Shown here piece by piece: positions 44,695 through 53,344 of a stretch of DNA of 64,000 nucleotides. Source of the DNA: Pseudoalteromonas sp. NC201 (lineage in GTDB: Bacteria; Pseudomonadota; Gammaproteobacteria; Enterobacterales; Alteromonadaceae). Under the pieces are notes generated by a model, which worked only from the letters and a program-made list of their open reading frames with translations, was not told the DNA's origin and made no database searches. The stretch spans positions 1,411,001 through 1,475,000 of the forward strand of contig NZ_CP022522.1 in the NCBI RefSeq assembly GCF_002850255.1. Reading direction: 5' to 3'. Position 1 is the stretch's first letter. Each line of letters begins with the position of its first letter. Both the position numbers and the translations under genes were made by a program.

Positions 44695-45795
44695 ATGGCA
44701 TTAGCACATGTTATTAATCCACAATTTGTACCAACGACGAATCGCTACAATCCCTGTTTGCTGCAAGAAGCCTACGTTGGTGAATTGAGCGACCTTAGAC
44801 AGCAGGCGAGTTGGTTAAGTCATCTAGTTGATACTATGCCTGCAGGTGTTGTGGTACTTGATGGTCAAGGTATGATTGCCAAGGCGAATCAAATCGCGAT
44901 GGATATGTTGGGTGAACCACTCGAAGGTGAAAAGTGGTTTAGCGTTATTCAGCGTTCATTTCGACCACAGCAGGACGATGGTCATGAAGTCTCTCTTAAA
45001 GATGGCAGAAGAATTAAGTTAGATATAACCGCGCTAACACCGGAACCTGGGCAACTCATTTTGATGACAGATCTTACCGAAACGCGCCGACTCCAAAGTC
45101 GTGTTGCGCATATGCAAAGGTTAAGTGCGTTGGGAAAAATGGTTGCTTCATTGGCGCATCAAGTGCGTACGCCGTTATCGGCTGCGATGTTATATGGTGC
45201 AAATCTAGGTGCGGCTAATCTTCCTTCGGCTTCTCGAGAAAAGTTTCACGATAAGTTGATGTCTCGGTTAAAAGACTTAGAAAGCCAAGTTAATGACATG
45301 CTGCTGTTTGCTAAAAGCGGTGAACAACAAGTGGTTGAGCGAGTGTCAATGCAACAGTTATTGAGTGAAGTCAAAGCGGGTGCTGACGCTATGGTTGAGC
45401 TTAACCAAGCAAAGTTGGAAGCATTTTTACCCGAGCCAGATATCGAAATATTAGGTAATCGTACTGCGCTTGCAAGTGCGATCCAAAACCTGATCCACAA
45501 CAGTATTCAAATAATTGGCAGTGCGGCACACATTGAACTTAATGCAGAGCGCGAGCCGTGTGGCGAGTATGTACGTATCTCAGTTGTTGATAATGGACCT
45601 GGCATCGATGAAACCTTAGTAGACAAGTTGTTTGAACCATTTTTTACAACTAAGTCGCAGGGGACTGGGCTAGGACTTGCGGTGGTTAATTCGGTCGCTA
45701 ACGCGCACAAAGGATTTGCGCAGGCAGACAATGTTGAAGGTAAGGGCGCACGTTTTAGTTTGGTACTACCACTAATTGAGGCGGAGGAACTATGA
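44695..45795 (+). CDS. flrB: Flagellar sensor histidine kinase FlrB (FleS)
   Basis: 366 aa, cytoplasmic (no membrane helix seen), typical of FlrB. A PAS domain spans about 45-135 (LVDTMPAGVVVLDGQGMIAK, ITALTPEPGQLILMTDLTET). The HisKA H-box is SALGKMVASLAHQVRTPLSA with His155. The ATPase domain has LASAIQNLIHNSIQI (N box), VVDNGPGIDETLVDKLFEPF and TTKSQGTGLGLAVVNSVANA. It phosphorylates FlrC. The gene overlaps flrC by 4 bases (ATGA). Confidence 0.96.
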   Translation: MALAHVINPQFVPTTNRYNPCLLQEAYVGELSDLRQQASWLSHLVDTMPAGVVVLDGQGMIAKANQIAMDMLGEPLEGEKWFSVIQRSFRPQQDDGHEVSLKDGRRIKLDITALTPEPGQLILMTDLTETRRLQSRVAHMQRLSALGKMVASLAHQVRTPLSAAMLYGANLGAANLPSASREKFHDKLMSRLKDLESQVNDMLLFAKSGEQQVVERVSMQQLLSEVKAGADAMVELNQAKLEAFLPEPDIEILGNRTALASAIQNLIHNSIQIIGSAAHIELNAEREPCGEYVRISVVDNGPGIDETLVDKLFEPFFTTKSQGTGLGLAVVNSVANAHKGFAQADNVEGKGARFSLVLPLIEAEEL

Positions 45796-47171
45796 GTAAC
45801 AGAGTTTTAGTTGTTGAAGATGATGCTGGTTTAAGAGAAGCACTCATTGATACATTGCAGCTTTCAAATATCGAGTGCGTAGAAGCAAGTTGTGCGGAAC
45901 AAGCCGTTTTATTGCTAAAGCAAGAAGCCTTTTCTTTGGTTGTGAGTGACGTGCAAATGGGTGCCATGAGTGGGCTTGACTTGTTAAAGACCATTAAACT
46001 CAACTATCCCGAATTACCGGTATTGATGATGACAGCATACGCGACCATTGATGATGCGGTTGAAGCGATGAGATTGGGTGCCATCGACTATATGGCTAAG
46101 CCATTTGCGCCTGAAGTATTGCTCAATATGGTTGGACGTTATCTACCTGAGAAGGAAAAAGAGACAGACGGCCCCATTGTTGCCGATCCAAAGAGTATTA
46201 AACTACTTGAACTGGCTGCAAAAGTAGCTAAGTCGGATGCCAGCGTTATGGTACTTGGACCGAGCGGTTCAGGTAAAGAAGTGTTGGCTCGCTATATTCA
46301 CGATAAATCCGACAGAGCAGATGAGCCCTTTATCGCAATTAACTGCGCTGCAATCCCAGAAAATATGCTCGAAGCGACCCTGTTTGGTTACGAAAAGGGG
46401 GCATTTACAGGTGCCATTCAGGCGTGTCCTGGAAAATTTGAGCAAGCACAAAAGGGAACGATTTTGCTTGATGAGATCACAGAGATGGATTTGGGATTAC
46501 AAGCAAAATTACTTCGCGTGTTACAAGAGCGCGAGGTAGAGCGTTTAGGTAGCAGAAAAACCATTTCACTGGACGTCAGAGTGTTGGCAACCAGTAACCG
46601 CGATTTAAAAGAAGCGGTGGAGGATGGGGTATTTAGAGAAGATTTATATTATCGCCTCAATGTTTTCCCACTAGAGTGGTTGCCACTGAAGGACAGAGCG
46701 GGTGATATCGCAGTGTTAGCCGAGCATTTGTTGGTAAGACATACGCAAAAAGCAGGCAAGCCAACACCTATATTAAGCAGCGGTGCAAAGCGCAAGCTCA
46801 GTTCACACAGTTGGCCTGGAAACGTAAGAGAGCTAGACAACGTTATTCAACGTGCCCTGATTTTGTTCCAAGGTAATGAAATTCAAGAAGATGATATTTT
46901 TATCGAAAATTTCTCACCGATGGCTTTGATTGAGTCTGCACCACTTGTAAATCATGAAGCATCAGCTTTAATGGAGCGCTCTCAAGGTGAGGATGAAATC
47001 ATTAGCTATAAAGATGAGTTACAGGATAAAGAACACCAAATTATTTTAGATACGCTAGCAAAGTTTAATGGTAAACGTAAAGAGGTGGCGGAGGTGTTAG
47101 GTATGAGTCCTCGCACACTTCGCTATAAGCTGGCAAAAATGCGAGATTTAGGGATTGCACTACCCGCTTAA
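45792..47171 (+). CDS. flrC: Sigma-54-dependent response regulator FlrC (FleR)
   Basis: 459 aa. An N-terminal receiver has Asp53 (SLVVSDVQMGAMSGLDLLKT) as phosphoacceptor and acidic residues at 9-11. The AAA+ domain has Walker A GPSGSGKE, GAFTGA (203-208) and GTILLDEITEMDLGLQAKLL. The C-terminal Fis-type HTH is GKRKEVAEVLGMSPRTLRYK. It activates later flagellar genes and probably the sigma-54 flagellin (flagellin 2). The stop lies within a 9-bp inverted repeat. Confidence 0.97.
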   Translation: MSNRVLVVEDDAGLREALIDTLQLSNIECVEASCAEQAVLLLKQEAFSLVVSDVQMGAMSGLDLLKTIKLNYPELPVLMMTAYATIDDAVEAMRLGAIDYMAKPFAPEVLLNMVGRYLPEKEKETDGPIVADPKSIKLLELAAKVAKSDASVMVLGPSGSGKEVLARYIHDKSDRADEPFIAINCAAIPENMLEATLFGYEKGAFTGAIQACPGKFEQAQKGTILLDEITEMDLGLQAKLLRVLQEREVERLGSRKTISLDVRVLATSNRDLKEAVEDGVFREDLYYRLNVFPLEWLPLKDRAGDIAVLAEHLLVRHTQKAGKPTPILSSGAKRKLSSHSWPGNVRELDNVIQRALILFQGNEIQEDDIFIENFSPMALIESAPLVNHEASALMERSQGEDEIISYKDELQDKEHQIILDTLAKFNGKRKEVAEVLGMSPRTLRYKLAKMRDLGIALPA

Positions 47172-47235
47172 CCTAAGTTAGCTGAGCTTAAAAACAATGA
47201 GTTAGCTCATTGCTTATCCAAACCTCAGGTTAAGC
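47166..47235 (+). other. Cruciform-like structure across the flrC stop
   Basis: GCTTAACCT (47166-47174) and AGGTTAAGC (47227-47235) are a perfect 9-bp inverted repeat. Inside it CAATGAG (47195-47201) pairs with CTCATTG (47206-47212) around TTAG. The outer arm includes the flrC stop codon. No U-tract follows. It may be a 3'-end structure or a degenerate small repeat. Confidence 0.45.
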
Positions 47236-47259
47236 TTTATCTGTTAATTCGAATTTAAT

Positions 47260-47302
47260 TAGGTGCCTATAAAGATCAGCAGATCTTAGGCGCCTAGTTT
47301 TC
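47260..47302 (+). terminator. Probable terminator after flrBC
   Basis: The arm TAGGTGCCT (47260-47268, with a further AGATC at 47273-47277) pairs with GATCT and AGGCGCCTA (to 47295), one G-T pair and a small bulge, followed by a T-rich stretch (gttttcact). It lies about 90 bases after flrC and 70 bases before the fliE sigma-54 site. The remaining 47303-47372 bases are A/T-rich with no gene. Confidence 0.6.
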
Positions 47303-47372
47303 ACTTCTATGCACTGCCAATTTTTCGACATGCTAAAAATATTTCAACATACTGAAAATTAACGATTTTAAG

Positions 47373-47390
47373 TTGGCACGTTTTCTGCTT
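47373..47390 (+). promoter_or_regulatory. Sigma-54 promoter upstream of fliE
   Basis: TTGGCACG-TTTT-CTGCTT: the -24 element is a perfect consensus match, GG at 47375-47376 and GC at 47387-47388 are 10 bases apart. It lies 39 bases before the fliE ATG and would drive the fliE-F-G-H-I-J operon. Confidence 0.9.
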
Positions 47391-47428
47391 TATTACAGGT
47401 AACTAAGAGTTATTTTGAGTAAAGCATC

Positions 47429-47761
47429 ATGAAAGTACAATCATCAGCGCTATTTCAAGAAATGCAGGCAATGGCTGCAGAAGCGACGAGAAACACACAG
47501 CCATCAGTGCAGCCGGTTAAGACGGCGGCATCTTCGTCGGCTCAGTTTGGCGATTTACTCTCAGACGCACTTAATACGGTTCATGGCTTACAACAAGAAG
47601 CGAAACAAAAAGTCACCGCTGTTGAAATGGGTGACAGAAGCGTTTCTCTAGCAGAAGCCATGATAGCGAAACAAAAATCGTCGGTCGCTTTTGAGGCAAC
47701 AGTGCAAGTTCGTAATAAACTTGTTGAGGCCTATAAAGAAATCATGAGCATGCCAGTTTAA
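47429..47761 (+). CDS. fliE: Flagellar hook-basal body complex protein FliE
   Basis: 110 aa, usual FliE length. It links the MS ring to the proximal rod and is an early T3SS substrate. The C-terminal part (LLSDALNTVHGLQQEAKQKV, MGDRSVSLAEAMIAKQKSSV, AFEATVQVRNKLVEAYKEIM) is the conserved FliE domain. It is first in the operon behind a consensus sigma-54 promoter and is followed 23 bases later by fliF. Confidence 0.97.
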   Translation: MKVQSSALFQEMQAMAAEATRNTQPSVQPVKTAASSSAQFGDLLSDALNTVHGLQQEAKQKVTAVEMGDRSVSLAEAMIAKQKSSVAFEATVQVRNKLVEAYKEIMSMPV

Positions 47762-47784
47762 TTGAGTGACTGTGGAGAGTAATC

Positions 47785-49500
47785 GTGGCTACTAATCAAT
47801 CAACAGATCTTACGCTTTCCGATGCAGCGCTGAATAATGACAGCGGATCGGATGAGCAACAAGAGCAAAAATCAGGCTACTTCAGTGCGCTAAGCGGTGT
47901 TGATATGTTGCGCCAGGTTACTCTGGTTATTGCCCTTGCTATTTGTTTAGCAATCGCAATCTTTATTATCATTTGGGCGCGCCAACCAGATATGCGCCCA
48001 CTTGGTAAATACCCAACAGAAGAACTCGTCGAAACGTTAGACTTTTTAGACCAACAGAAAATTGAATACCAATTAGATGGTAATATCATTTTAGTCGCTG
48101 AGTCGGACTATCAAGACATAAAACTACGCATGGCGCGTGACGGTTTTACCCAGTCTCCGAGTTCTGGCACTGATATTCTGATGCAAGATATGGGTTTTGG
48201 TGTTAGCCAACGTCTTGAAAGAGAGCGCTTAAAACATAGCCGTGAGCAACAACTTGCGAGAACAATTGAAGAGTTACAAGACGTAAATCGTGCAAAAGTG
48301 TTACTTGCAATTCCAAAAGAAAACGTCTTTGCACGTCGCGAGAAAAAGCCCTCTGCAACCGTAGTTATTACCCTTAAACGTGGCAAAACGCTTGGCGGCG
48401 AAGAAGTTGATTCAATCGTAGACATTGTGGCATCAGCGGTACAAGGCCTAGAGCCTTCACGCGTGACTGTCACCGATCAAAACGGTCGTCTACTCAACTC
48501 TGGTTCTCAAGACTCTTTAGCTGCGCGCTCGAGAAAAGAGTATGAAATCGAACGTAAGCGTGAACAAGAATATCTAGAAAAAATTGATAGCATCCTGATC
48601 CCAACTGTAGGTCTTGGTAACTTTACCGCGCAGGTCGACTTAACGATGGACTTCAGCGCAGTTGAAGAAACGCAAAAACGTTATAACCCAGATTTACCTG
48701 CGGTTCGCAGCGAAACAACGTATGAAGAAAATAATATTGGTGGTTTAGCTGTCGGTATTCCGGGTGCGCTGACTAATCAGCCTCCAGTGAACTCAAATAT
48801 CCCAGAGGTTGCTGGGCAAGGCGGCAATGGTCAAAGTGCAACACCAAGCAGTAATCAAAAAGAAGCAACCCGTAACTATGAATTAGACACCACTATTAGC
48901 CATAAACGTCAGCAAACAGGTGTTATTCGCCGGATCAGTGTGAGTGTGGCCGTTGACTACCTCGCAAAACCTGATGCTGAAGGTAACATGGCAATGGCGC
49001 CGCGTACGCAAGAAGAGCTAAATAACATCCGTCGTTTGCTACAAGGTGGTGTGGGCTTTGATATGCAGCGAGGTGATGCACTAGAGGTAGTGACTGTGCC
49101 ATTCGTGCGTGAAGACCTCACTGAAATGCAAGAGATACCACTTTGGGAGCAAGATTGGTTCCAAAAGACAATCCGTCTTGCAGCAGGTACCTTAGTGATC
49201 ATTGTGCTAATCTTAGCGGTAGTAAGACCTATGCTTAAGCGTCTAATTTACCCAGATGATACGCTTGAAGATTTTGATGAAGATGCGTTGACCAGTGGTG
49301 TAGATTTAGGTGACAGTACACTCGATATGCTAAATAACGAATTCGATGAGTCTGCGGTTGGCTTCTCTTCTGACGGTAGATTACAATTGCCAGACTTACA
49401 TGGCGACGAGGACTTACTCAAAGCAGTACGTGCCTTAGTTGCTAACGAACCAGAACTCTCATCACAAGTTGTGAAAGCGTGGTTGACAGAAGATGACTGA
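47785..49500 (+). CDS. fliF: Flagellar MS-ring protein FliF
   Basis: 571 aa with a GTG start (GTGGAGAG 6 bases upstream). It forms the inner-membrane MS ring. Two membrane helices are seen, about 45-67 (LVIALAICLAIAIFIIIWAR) and about 470-490 (LAAGTLVIIVLILAVVRPML), flanking the periplasmic ring-building domains (LARTIEELQDVNRAKVLLAI). The C-terminal cytoplasmic tail about 530-571 binds FliG. The stop overlaps the fliG start by 8 bases. Confidence 0.97.
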   Translation: MATNQSTDLTLSDAALNNDSGSDEQQEQKSGYFSALSGVDMLRQVTLVIALAICLAIAIFIIIWARQPDMRPLGKYPTEELVETLDFLDQQKIEYQLDGNIILVAESDYQDIKLRMARDGFTQSPSSGTDILMQDMGFGVSQRLERERLKHSREQQLARTIEELQDVNRAKVLLAIPKENVFARREKKPSATVVITLKRGKTLGGEEVDSIVDIVASAVQGLEPSRVTVTDQNGRLLNSGSQDSLAARSRKEYEIERKREQEYLEKIDSILIPTVGLGNFTAQVDLTMDFSAVEETQKRYNPDLPAVRSETTYEENNIGGLAVGIPGALTNQPPVNSNIPEVAGQGGNGQSATPSSNQKEATRNYELDTTISHKRQQTGVIRRISVSVAVDYLAKPDAEGNMAMAPRTQEELNNIRRLLQGGVGFDMQRGDALEVVTVPFVREDLTEMQEIPLWEQDWFQKTIRLAAGTLVIIVLILAVVRPMLKRLIYPDDTLEDFDEDALTSGVDLGDSTLDMLNNEFDESAVGFSSDGRLQLPDLHGDEDLLKAVRALVANEPELSSQVVKAWLTEDD

Positions 49501-50533
49501 TCAAGAACAAAAACAATTGCCCGCAGCCTTTGACGTTGACAAGCTAGATGGCGTCGACAAGGCTGCCATCTTACTGCTTAGTTTGACTGAAGAAGATGCG
49601 GCTCAGATTTTGAAACACTTAGAGCCGAAGCAAGTGCAAAAGGTCGGTATGGCGATGGCCTCCATGGATGACCTATCTCAGGCTAAAATTGCAGCTGTGC
49701 ACAATTTGTTTATCGAACAAATTCAAAGTTTTAGTACAATTGGTTTCCAATCGGAAGATTTTATTAAGAAGGCGCTAACCGCAGCACTTGGTGAAGACAA
49801 AGCGGCAAGCCTTATTGACCAAATCGTTATGGGCTCTGGTGCAAAAGGGTTGGATTCGTTGAAGTGGATGGACTCGAAGCAAGTTGCCAATATTATCCGC
49901 AACGAGCACCCGCAGATCCAAACGATTGTATTGTCTTATCTCGAGCCTGAGCAATCCGCCGAAATTTTGTCTCAGTTTCCTGAGAAAGTACGCTTAGATT
50001 TAACTATGCGTATTGCAAACTTAGAAGAAGTACAACCGGCGGCACTACAAGAACTCAACGAGATCATGGAGAAACAGTTCGCAGGTCAAGCTGGTGCACA
50101 AGCGGCGAAGATGGGTGGCTTAAAAGCCGCTGCGGATATCATGAACTACCTAGACACCAATGTCGAAGGCCAGTTGATGGATTCAATCCGAGAACATGAC
50201 GAAGAAATGTCGCAACAAATTCAAGACCTCATGTTCGTGTTTGAAAACTTGATGGATGTAGAAGACAGAGGGATCCAAGCCATACTGCGTGAAGTGCAGC
50301 AAGACGTACTGATGAAAGCAATTAAAGGCGCGGACGAATCTTTAAAAGAAAAGATTATGAAGAATATGTCCAAACGTGCTGCTGAGATGATGCAAGATGA
50401 CCTTGAGGCTATGCCTCCAGTGCGGATCAGTGAAGTCGAAGCTGCACAAAAAGAGATTCTGGCAACGGCTAGACGTTTGGCTGACTCAGGTGAAATTATG
50501 CTTGGTGGCGGCGGTGGTGAGGAGTTCCTATAA
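49493..50533 (+). CDS. fliG: Flagellar motor switch protein FliG
   Basis: 346 aa, slightly longer than the 331-340 aa norm. It is the C-ring protein that interacts with the stator and sets rotation. N-terminal DGVDKAAILLLSLTEEDAAQ, the middle EHPQ motif (NEHPQIQTIVLSYLEPEQSA) and a C-terminal domain with charged helix (LKEKIMKNMSKRAAEMMQDD, LEAMPPVRISEVEAAQKEIL) are all present. It ends in a Gly-rich GGGGEEF tail. Confidence 0.98.
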   Translation: MTDQEQKQLPAAFDVDKLDGVDKAAILLLSLTEEDAAQILKHLEPKQVQKVGMAMASMDDLSQAKIAAVHNLFIEQIQSFSTIGFQSEDFIKKALTAALGEDKAASLIDQIVMGSGAKGLDSLKWMDSKQVANIIRNEHPQIQTIVLSYLEPEQSAEILSQFPEKVRLDLTMRIANLEEVQPAALQELNEIMEKQFAGQAGAQAAKMGGLKAAADIMNYLDTNVEGQLMDSIREHDEEMSQQIQDLMFVFENLMDVEDRGIQAILREVQQDVLMKAIKGADESLKEKIMKNMSKRAAEMMQDDLEAMPPVRISEVEAAQKEILATARRLADSGEIMLGGGGGEEFL

Positions 50534-50536
50534 ACC

Positions 50537-51352
50537 ATGGTCGATAAAAAGTTGTATAAAGGCCGCCCAGTCAGCACCGAAGCACTGGATGAGTTATTAG
50601 AAAACTGGCCCATTCCAGATGTTACGGATAAGCCCGAAAAATACCGAGGTCGTTCTACGGCCTTCGGTACGCCGTTGGAAGAGTTGTATACTAAGAGAGA
50701 GGTGAGCGCAGAACCTGAGCCGCAAGAGCCTGAATTCCCTACTTTGACCATTGAAGAATTAGAGCAGATCCGTCAGGATGCCTACGACGAAGGAATAAAG
50801 CAAGGCCACGAACAAGGCTATATTGAAGGCTTTGACAAAGGAGTTTCTGAAGGTAAAGAAGCCGGTTATAAAGAAGGCGTAGAAATAGGTAAAGAAAAGG
50901 GGCTTGAGGAAGCACAACCTCTCATTGAAGAAAGGATGAAAGCGCTATCCACTATTTTAGATGGCATGCAAACGCCACTGAAAAAGGTTGATGATGAGTG
51001 TGAAAAGCAGCTGGTTGTACTCGTCAATTTATTGGCAGAGCAGGTTATTTTTAAAGAGCTCAAGACCACGCCTGAGCTCATTTTAAACGCGTTGAAAAAA
51101 GCGATGGACGCGCTGCCTGTCAAAGATCAATCAGTACGCATCCATTTGCACCCCGAAGATTTAGCTTTAGTGCAAGCCATGTACGGCGAGGAACATATAC
51201 AATCACAGCATTGGCAGTTACTTCCAGAGCCGACGTTGGACAGAGGTGGCTGCGAGGTGAAAACACCACAGTCATCCATTGATATGACGCTTAAAAACCG
51301 TATTAGCGAAGTGTTGGAATCATTTTTGCAGGATAGCGGTATAAACCAATAA
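50537..51352 (+). CDS. fliH: Flagellar assembly protein FliH (export ATPase regulator)
   Basis: 271 aa. It is the stator-like partner of the ATPase FliI. The region about 75-130 has the FliH glycine-repeat helix with regularly spaced Gly (DEGIKQGHEQGYIEGFDKGV, SEGKEAGYKEGVEIGKEKGL). The C-terminal domain (VNLLAEQVIFKELKTTPELI) resembles the ATP synthase delta/E-type fold. It begins 3 bases after fliG, and the gap to fliI is 72 bases. Confidence 0.96.
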   Translation: MVDKKLYKGRPVSTEALDELLENWPIPDVTDKPEKYRGRSTAFGTPLEELYTKREVSAEPEPQEPEFPTLTIEELEQIRQDAYDEGIKQGHEQGYIEGFDKGVSEGKEAGYKEGVEIGKEKGLEEAQPLIEERMKALSTILDGMQTPLKKVDDECEKQLVVLVNLLAEQVIFKELKTTPELILNALKKAMDALPVKDQSVRIHLHPEDLALVQAMYGEEHIQSQHWQLLPEPTLDRGGCEVKTPQSSIDMTLKNRISEVLESFLQDSGINQ

Positions 51353-51424
51353 TACTGCACTGTTATCAAGATAAGCGAAGCAATCAAATCAAGATAACGA
51401 TGCCTTCCTAAGGTAATTGCGAAC

Positions 51425-52756
51425 ATGTCGACATCTGCTGCTATGAGCGAGCGCATCAGTAAGTATCAGAAATTTATCAAACCATATGGGGTTGCGGTTG
51501 CTGGCAGCCTCACCCGTGTGGTTGGCCTCACCCTTGAAGCTAGGGGGCTAAGTGCTCCCGTCGGCAGTCAATGTAAAATCGAGACGCTGGGCGGTTTTAT
51601 TGATGCAGAAGTTATCGGTTTCAATCAAGAAACGCTTTATCTTATGCCAAACGACCATATTACAGGCGTCCTTCCTGGAGCGCGAGTGATCCCAAAAGTT
51701 AAGGATGCTGGATTACCTGTCGGAATGGGTCTACTTGGCCGCGTGGTTGACGGACTTGGTAGGCCACTAGATGGCCTTGGTGCCATTGACGCTGAGAAAC
51801 ACCTGAAATTTGCCGCAGCGCAAATCAACCCACTTGCAAGGCGTCCAATCGACTCACCAATGGATGTAGGCGTGCGTGCGATAAATTCGATCGTGACAGT
51901 GGGTCAAGGCCAACGTATGGGGCTGTTTGCAGGGAGTGGTGTGGGTAAATCGGTACTGCTTGGCATGATGACACGAGGCAGTGAAGCGGATGTTATTGTC
52001 GTTGGCTTGGTCGGTGAGCGCGGTCGTGAGGTGAAAGAATTTATCGATGAGATTTTGGGAGTCGAGGGTAGACGCCGCTCCGTAGTGGTTGCCGCTCCCG
52101 CCGATGCCTCACCGCTGATGCGCTTAAAAGGCTGTGAGAGTGCTGTGACTATTGCGGAGTATTTTCGCGATCAAGGGTTAAATGTACTGTTGTTACTGGA
52201 TTCGGTGACGCGCTATGCCATGGCACAACGTGAGATAGCGCTTGCTGTAGGCGAGCCGCCAGCCACAAAAGGGTATCCGCCTTCCGTGTTTGCAAAGCTC
52301 CCAGCGTTGGTTGAGCGCGCAGGTAATGGTGGTGAGGGACAAGGCTCAATTACCGCATTTTTTACGGTATTGAGTGAAGGTGATGATATGCAAGACCCTA
52401 TTGCCGATGCCGCGCGAGCTATTTTGGATGGTCATATTGTGTTATCACGAGAGCTTGCCGATAGTGGTCATTACCCAGCGATAGATATTGAAAAGTCCAT
52501 TAGTCGAGTCATGCCGCAAGTGGTATCAGAGGCACACATGCAGCAAGCCAGAGTGCTCAAGCAAGTCTATTCAATGTACCAGCAAAATAAAGACATGATC
52601 ACCTTAGGTGCTTATCAACGCGGCAGTGACCAGATGCTAGATCAGGCGATAAACATGATGCCTGCTGTGAATAACTTCCTTCAGCAAGGCATGAAAGACG
52701 TGATCAATTATGACGAGTGTTTACAAGGCCTCGCTAAGCTACTAGGACAAGCATAA
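51425..52756 (+). CDS. fliI: Flagellum-specific export ATPase FliI
   Basis: 443 aa, standard FliI length. It is a hexameric ATPase energising T3SS export. Walker A AGSGVGKS (169-176), [20 protein letters not shown], the FliI/YscN block [20 protein letters not shown], Walker [21 protein letters not shown], and [20 protein letters not shown] are present. The N-terminal region (about 1-25) mediates FliH binding. It overlaps fliJ by 1 base (TAATG). Confidence 0.98.
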   Translation: MSTSAAMSERISKYQKFIKPYGVAVAGSLTRVVGLTLEARGLSAPVGSQCKIETLGGFIDAEVIGFNQETLYLMPNDHITGVLPGARVIPKVKDAGLPVGMGLLGRVVDGLGRPLDGLGAIDAEKHLKFAAAQINPLARRPIDSPMDVGVRAINSIVTVGQGQRMGLFAGSGVGKSVLLGMMTRGSEADVIVVGLVGERGREVKEFIDEILGVEGRRRSVVVAAPADASPLMRLKGCESAVTIAEYFRDQGLNVLLLLDSVTRYAMAQREIALAVGEPPATKGYPPSVFAKLPALVERAGNGGEGQGSITAFFTVLSEGDDMQDPIADAARAILDGHIVLSRELADSGHYPAIDIEKSISRVMPQVVSEAHMQQARVLKQVYSMYQQNKDMITLGAYQRGSDQMLDQAINMMPAVNNFLQQGMKDVINYDECLQGLAKLLGQA

Positions 52757-53202
52757 TGGCAAATAACAAACTGACTTTATTGCTTAAGCTAGAAAAAGAC
52801 AAAGAAGATAGCCTTCGAGCGAATTTTGTTCAAGCGCAGCAGCACTTAGCAACAAACCAACAACGGTTATCGGGACTAAACGATTTCCGTCTGGAATACA
52901 GCATGCAGCTTCATAGTAAAGCACAAGTTGGTCTGTCTAGTGGCGGTTTCAATCAATACCATAACTTTATTAATAAGATTGAGCAGGCTATTGATCAGCA
53001 AGCAAAAACGGTCAACACAGCCAAGCAGGTGGTTGAACAACGCCGCAAGCTATGGCTAGCACAGCAGGCTAAAACGAAGGCAATTGAAAAGCTTATCGAG
53101 AAGCAAGCCCTCGCGAAGCAAACTCGTCTTGCCAAAGCAGAGCAAAAGATGCTTGATGAGTTTGCAACGAATCAGTTTGTACGAAGAGAGCGTGCTTGGT
53201 AA
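52756..53202 (+). CDS. fliJ: Flagellar export protein FliJ
   Basis: 148 aa, the typical size. It is a coiled-coil central-stalk protein of the export ATPase. The sequence is almost all helix, rich in Gln, Lys, Glu and Ala with heptad spacing (LKLEKDKEDSLRANFVQAQQ, AKTKAIEKLIEKQALAKQTR). It is the last gene of the fliE-J operon; the fliK sigma-54 site begins within 2 bases of its stop. Confidence 0.95.
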   Translation: MANNKLTLLLKLEKDKEDSLRANFVQAQQHLATNQQRLSGLNDFRLEYSMQLHSKAQVGLSSGGFNQYHNFINKIEQAIDQQAKTVNTAKQVVEQRRKLWLAQQAKTKAIEKLIEKQALAKQTRLAKAEQKMLDEFATNQFVRRERAW

Positions 53203-53203
53203 G

Positions 53204-53221
53204 TTGGCTCGAAATATGCTT
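53204..53221 (+). promoter_or_regulatory. Sigma-54 promoter upstream of fliK
   Basis: TTGGCTCG-AAAT-ATGCTT has GG at 53206-53207 and GC at 53218-53219, exact 10-base spacing. It begins 2 bases after the fliJ stop and lies about 124 bases before the fliK ATG. It would give fliK-L-M-N-O-P-Q-R-flhB a separate start. Confidence 0.78.
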
Positions 53222-53344
53222 CGTAATAATTAGCGTTTTATTATTTAGGTAGTTCACTCGTAAAAGTCACTAATATTCATAGTGTTGGTTTTTAACGGTG
53301 TATTACAACGGCAGGACATTGCCACTTTATGAGGTAGCTTTAAG

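Noticed and set aside
50221..50751. 176-aa ORF on the - strand across fliG/fliH
   Set aside because: Antisense to two well-conserved genes; Ser-rich shadow translation.
53307..53326. Second sigma-54-like site before fliK (cggcaggacattgcc)
   Set aside because: GG and GC are 9 bases apart and the TTGG context is absent; the site at 53204 is better.
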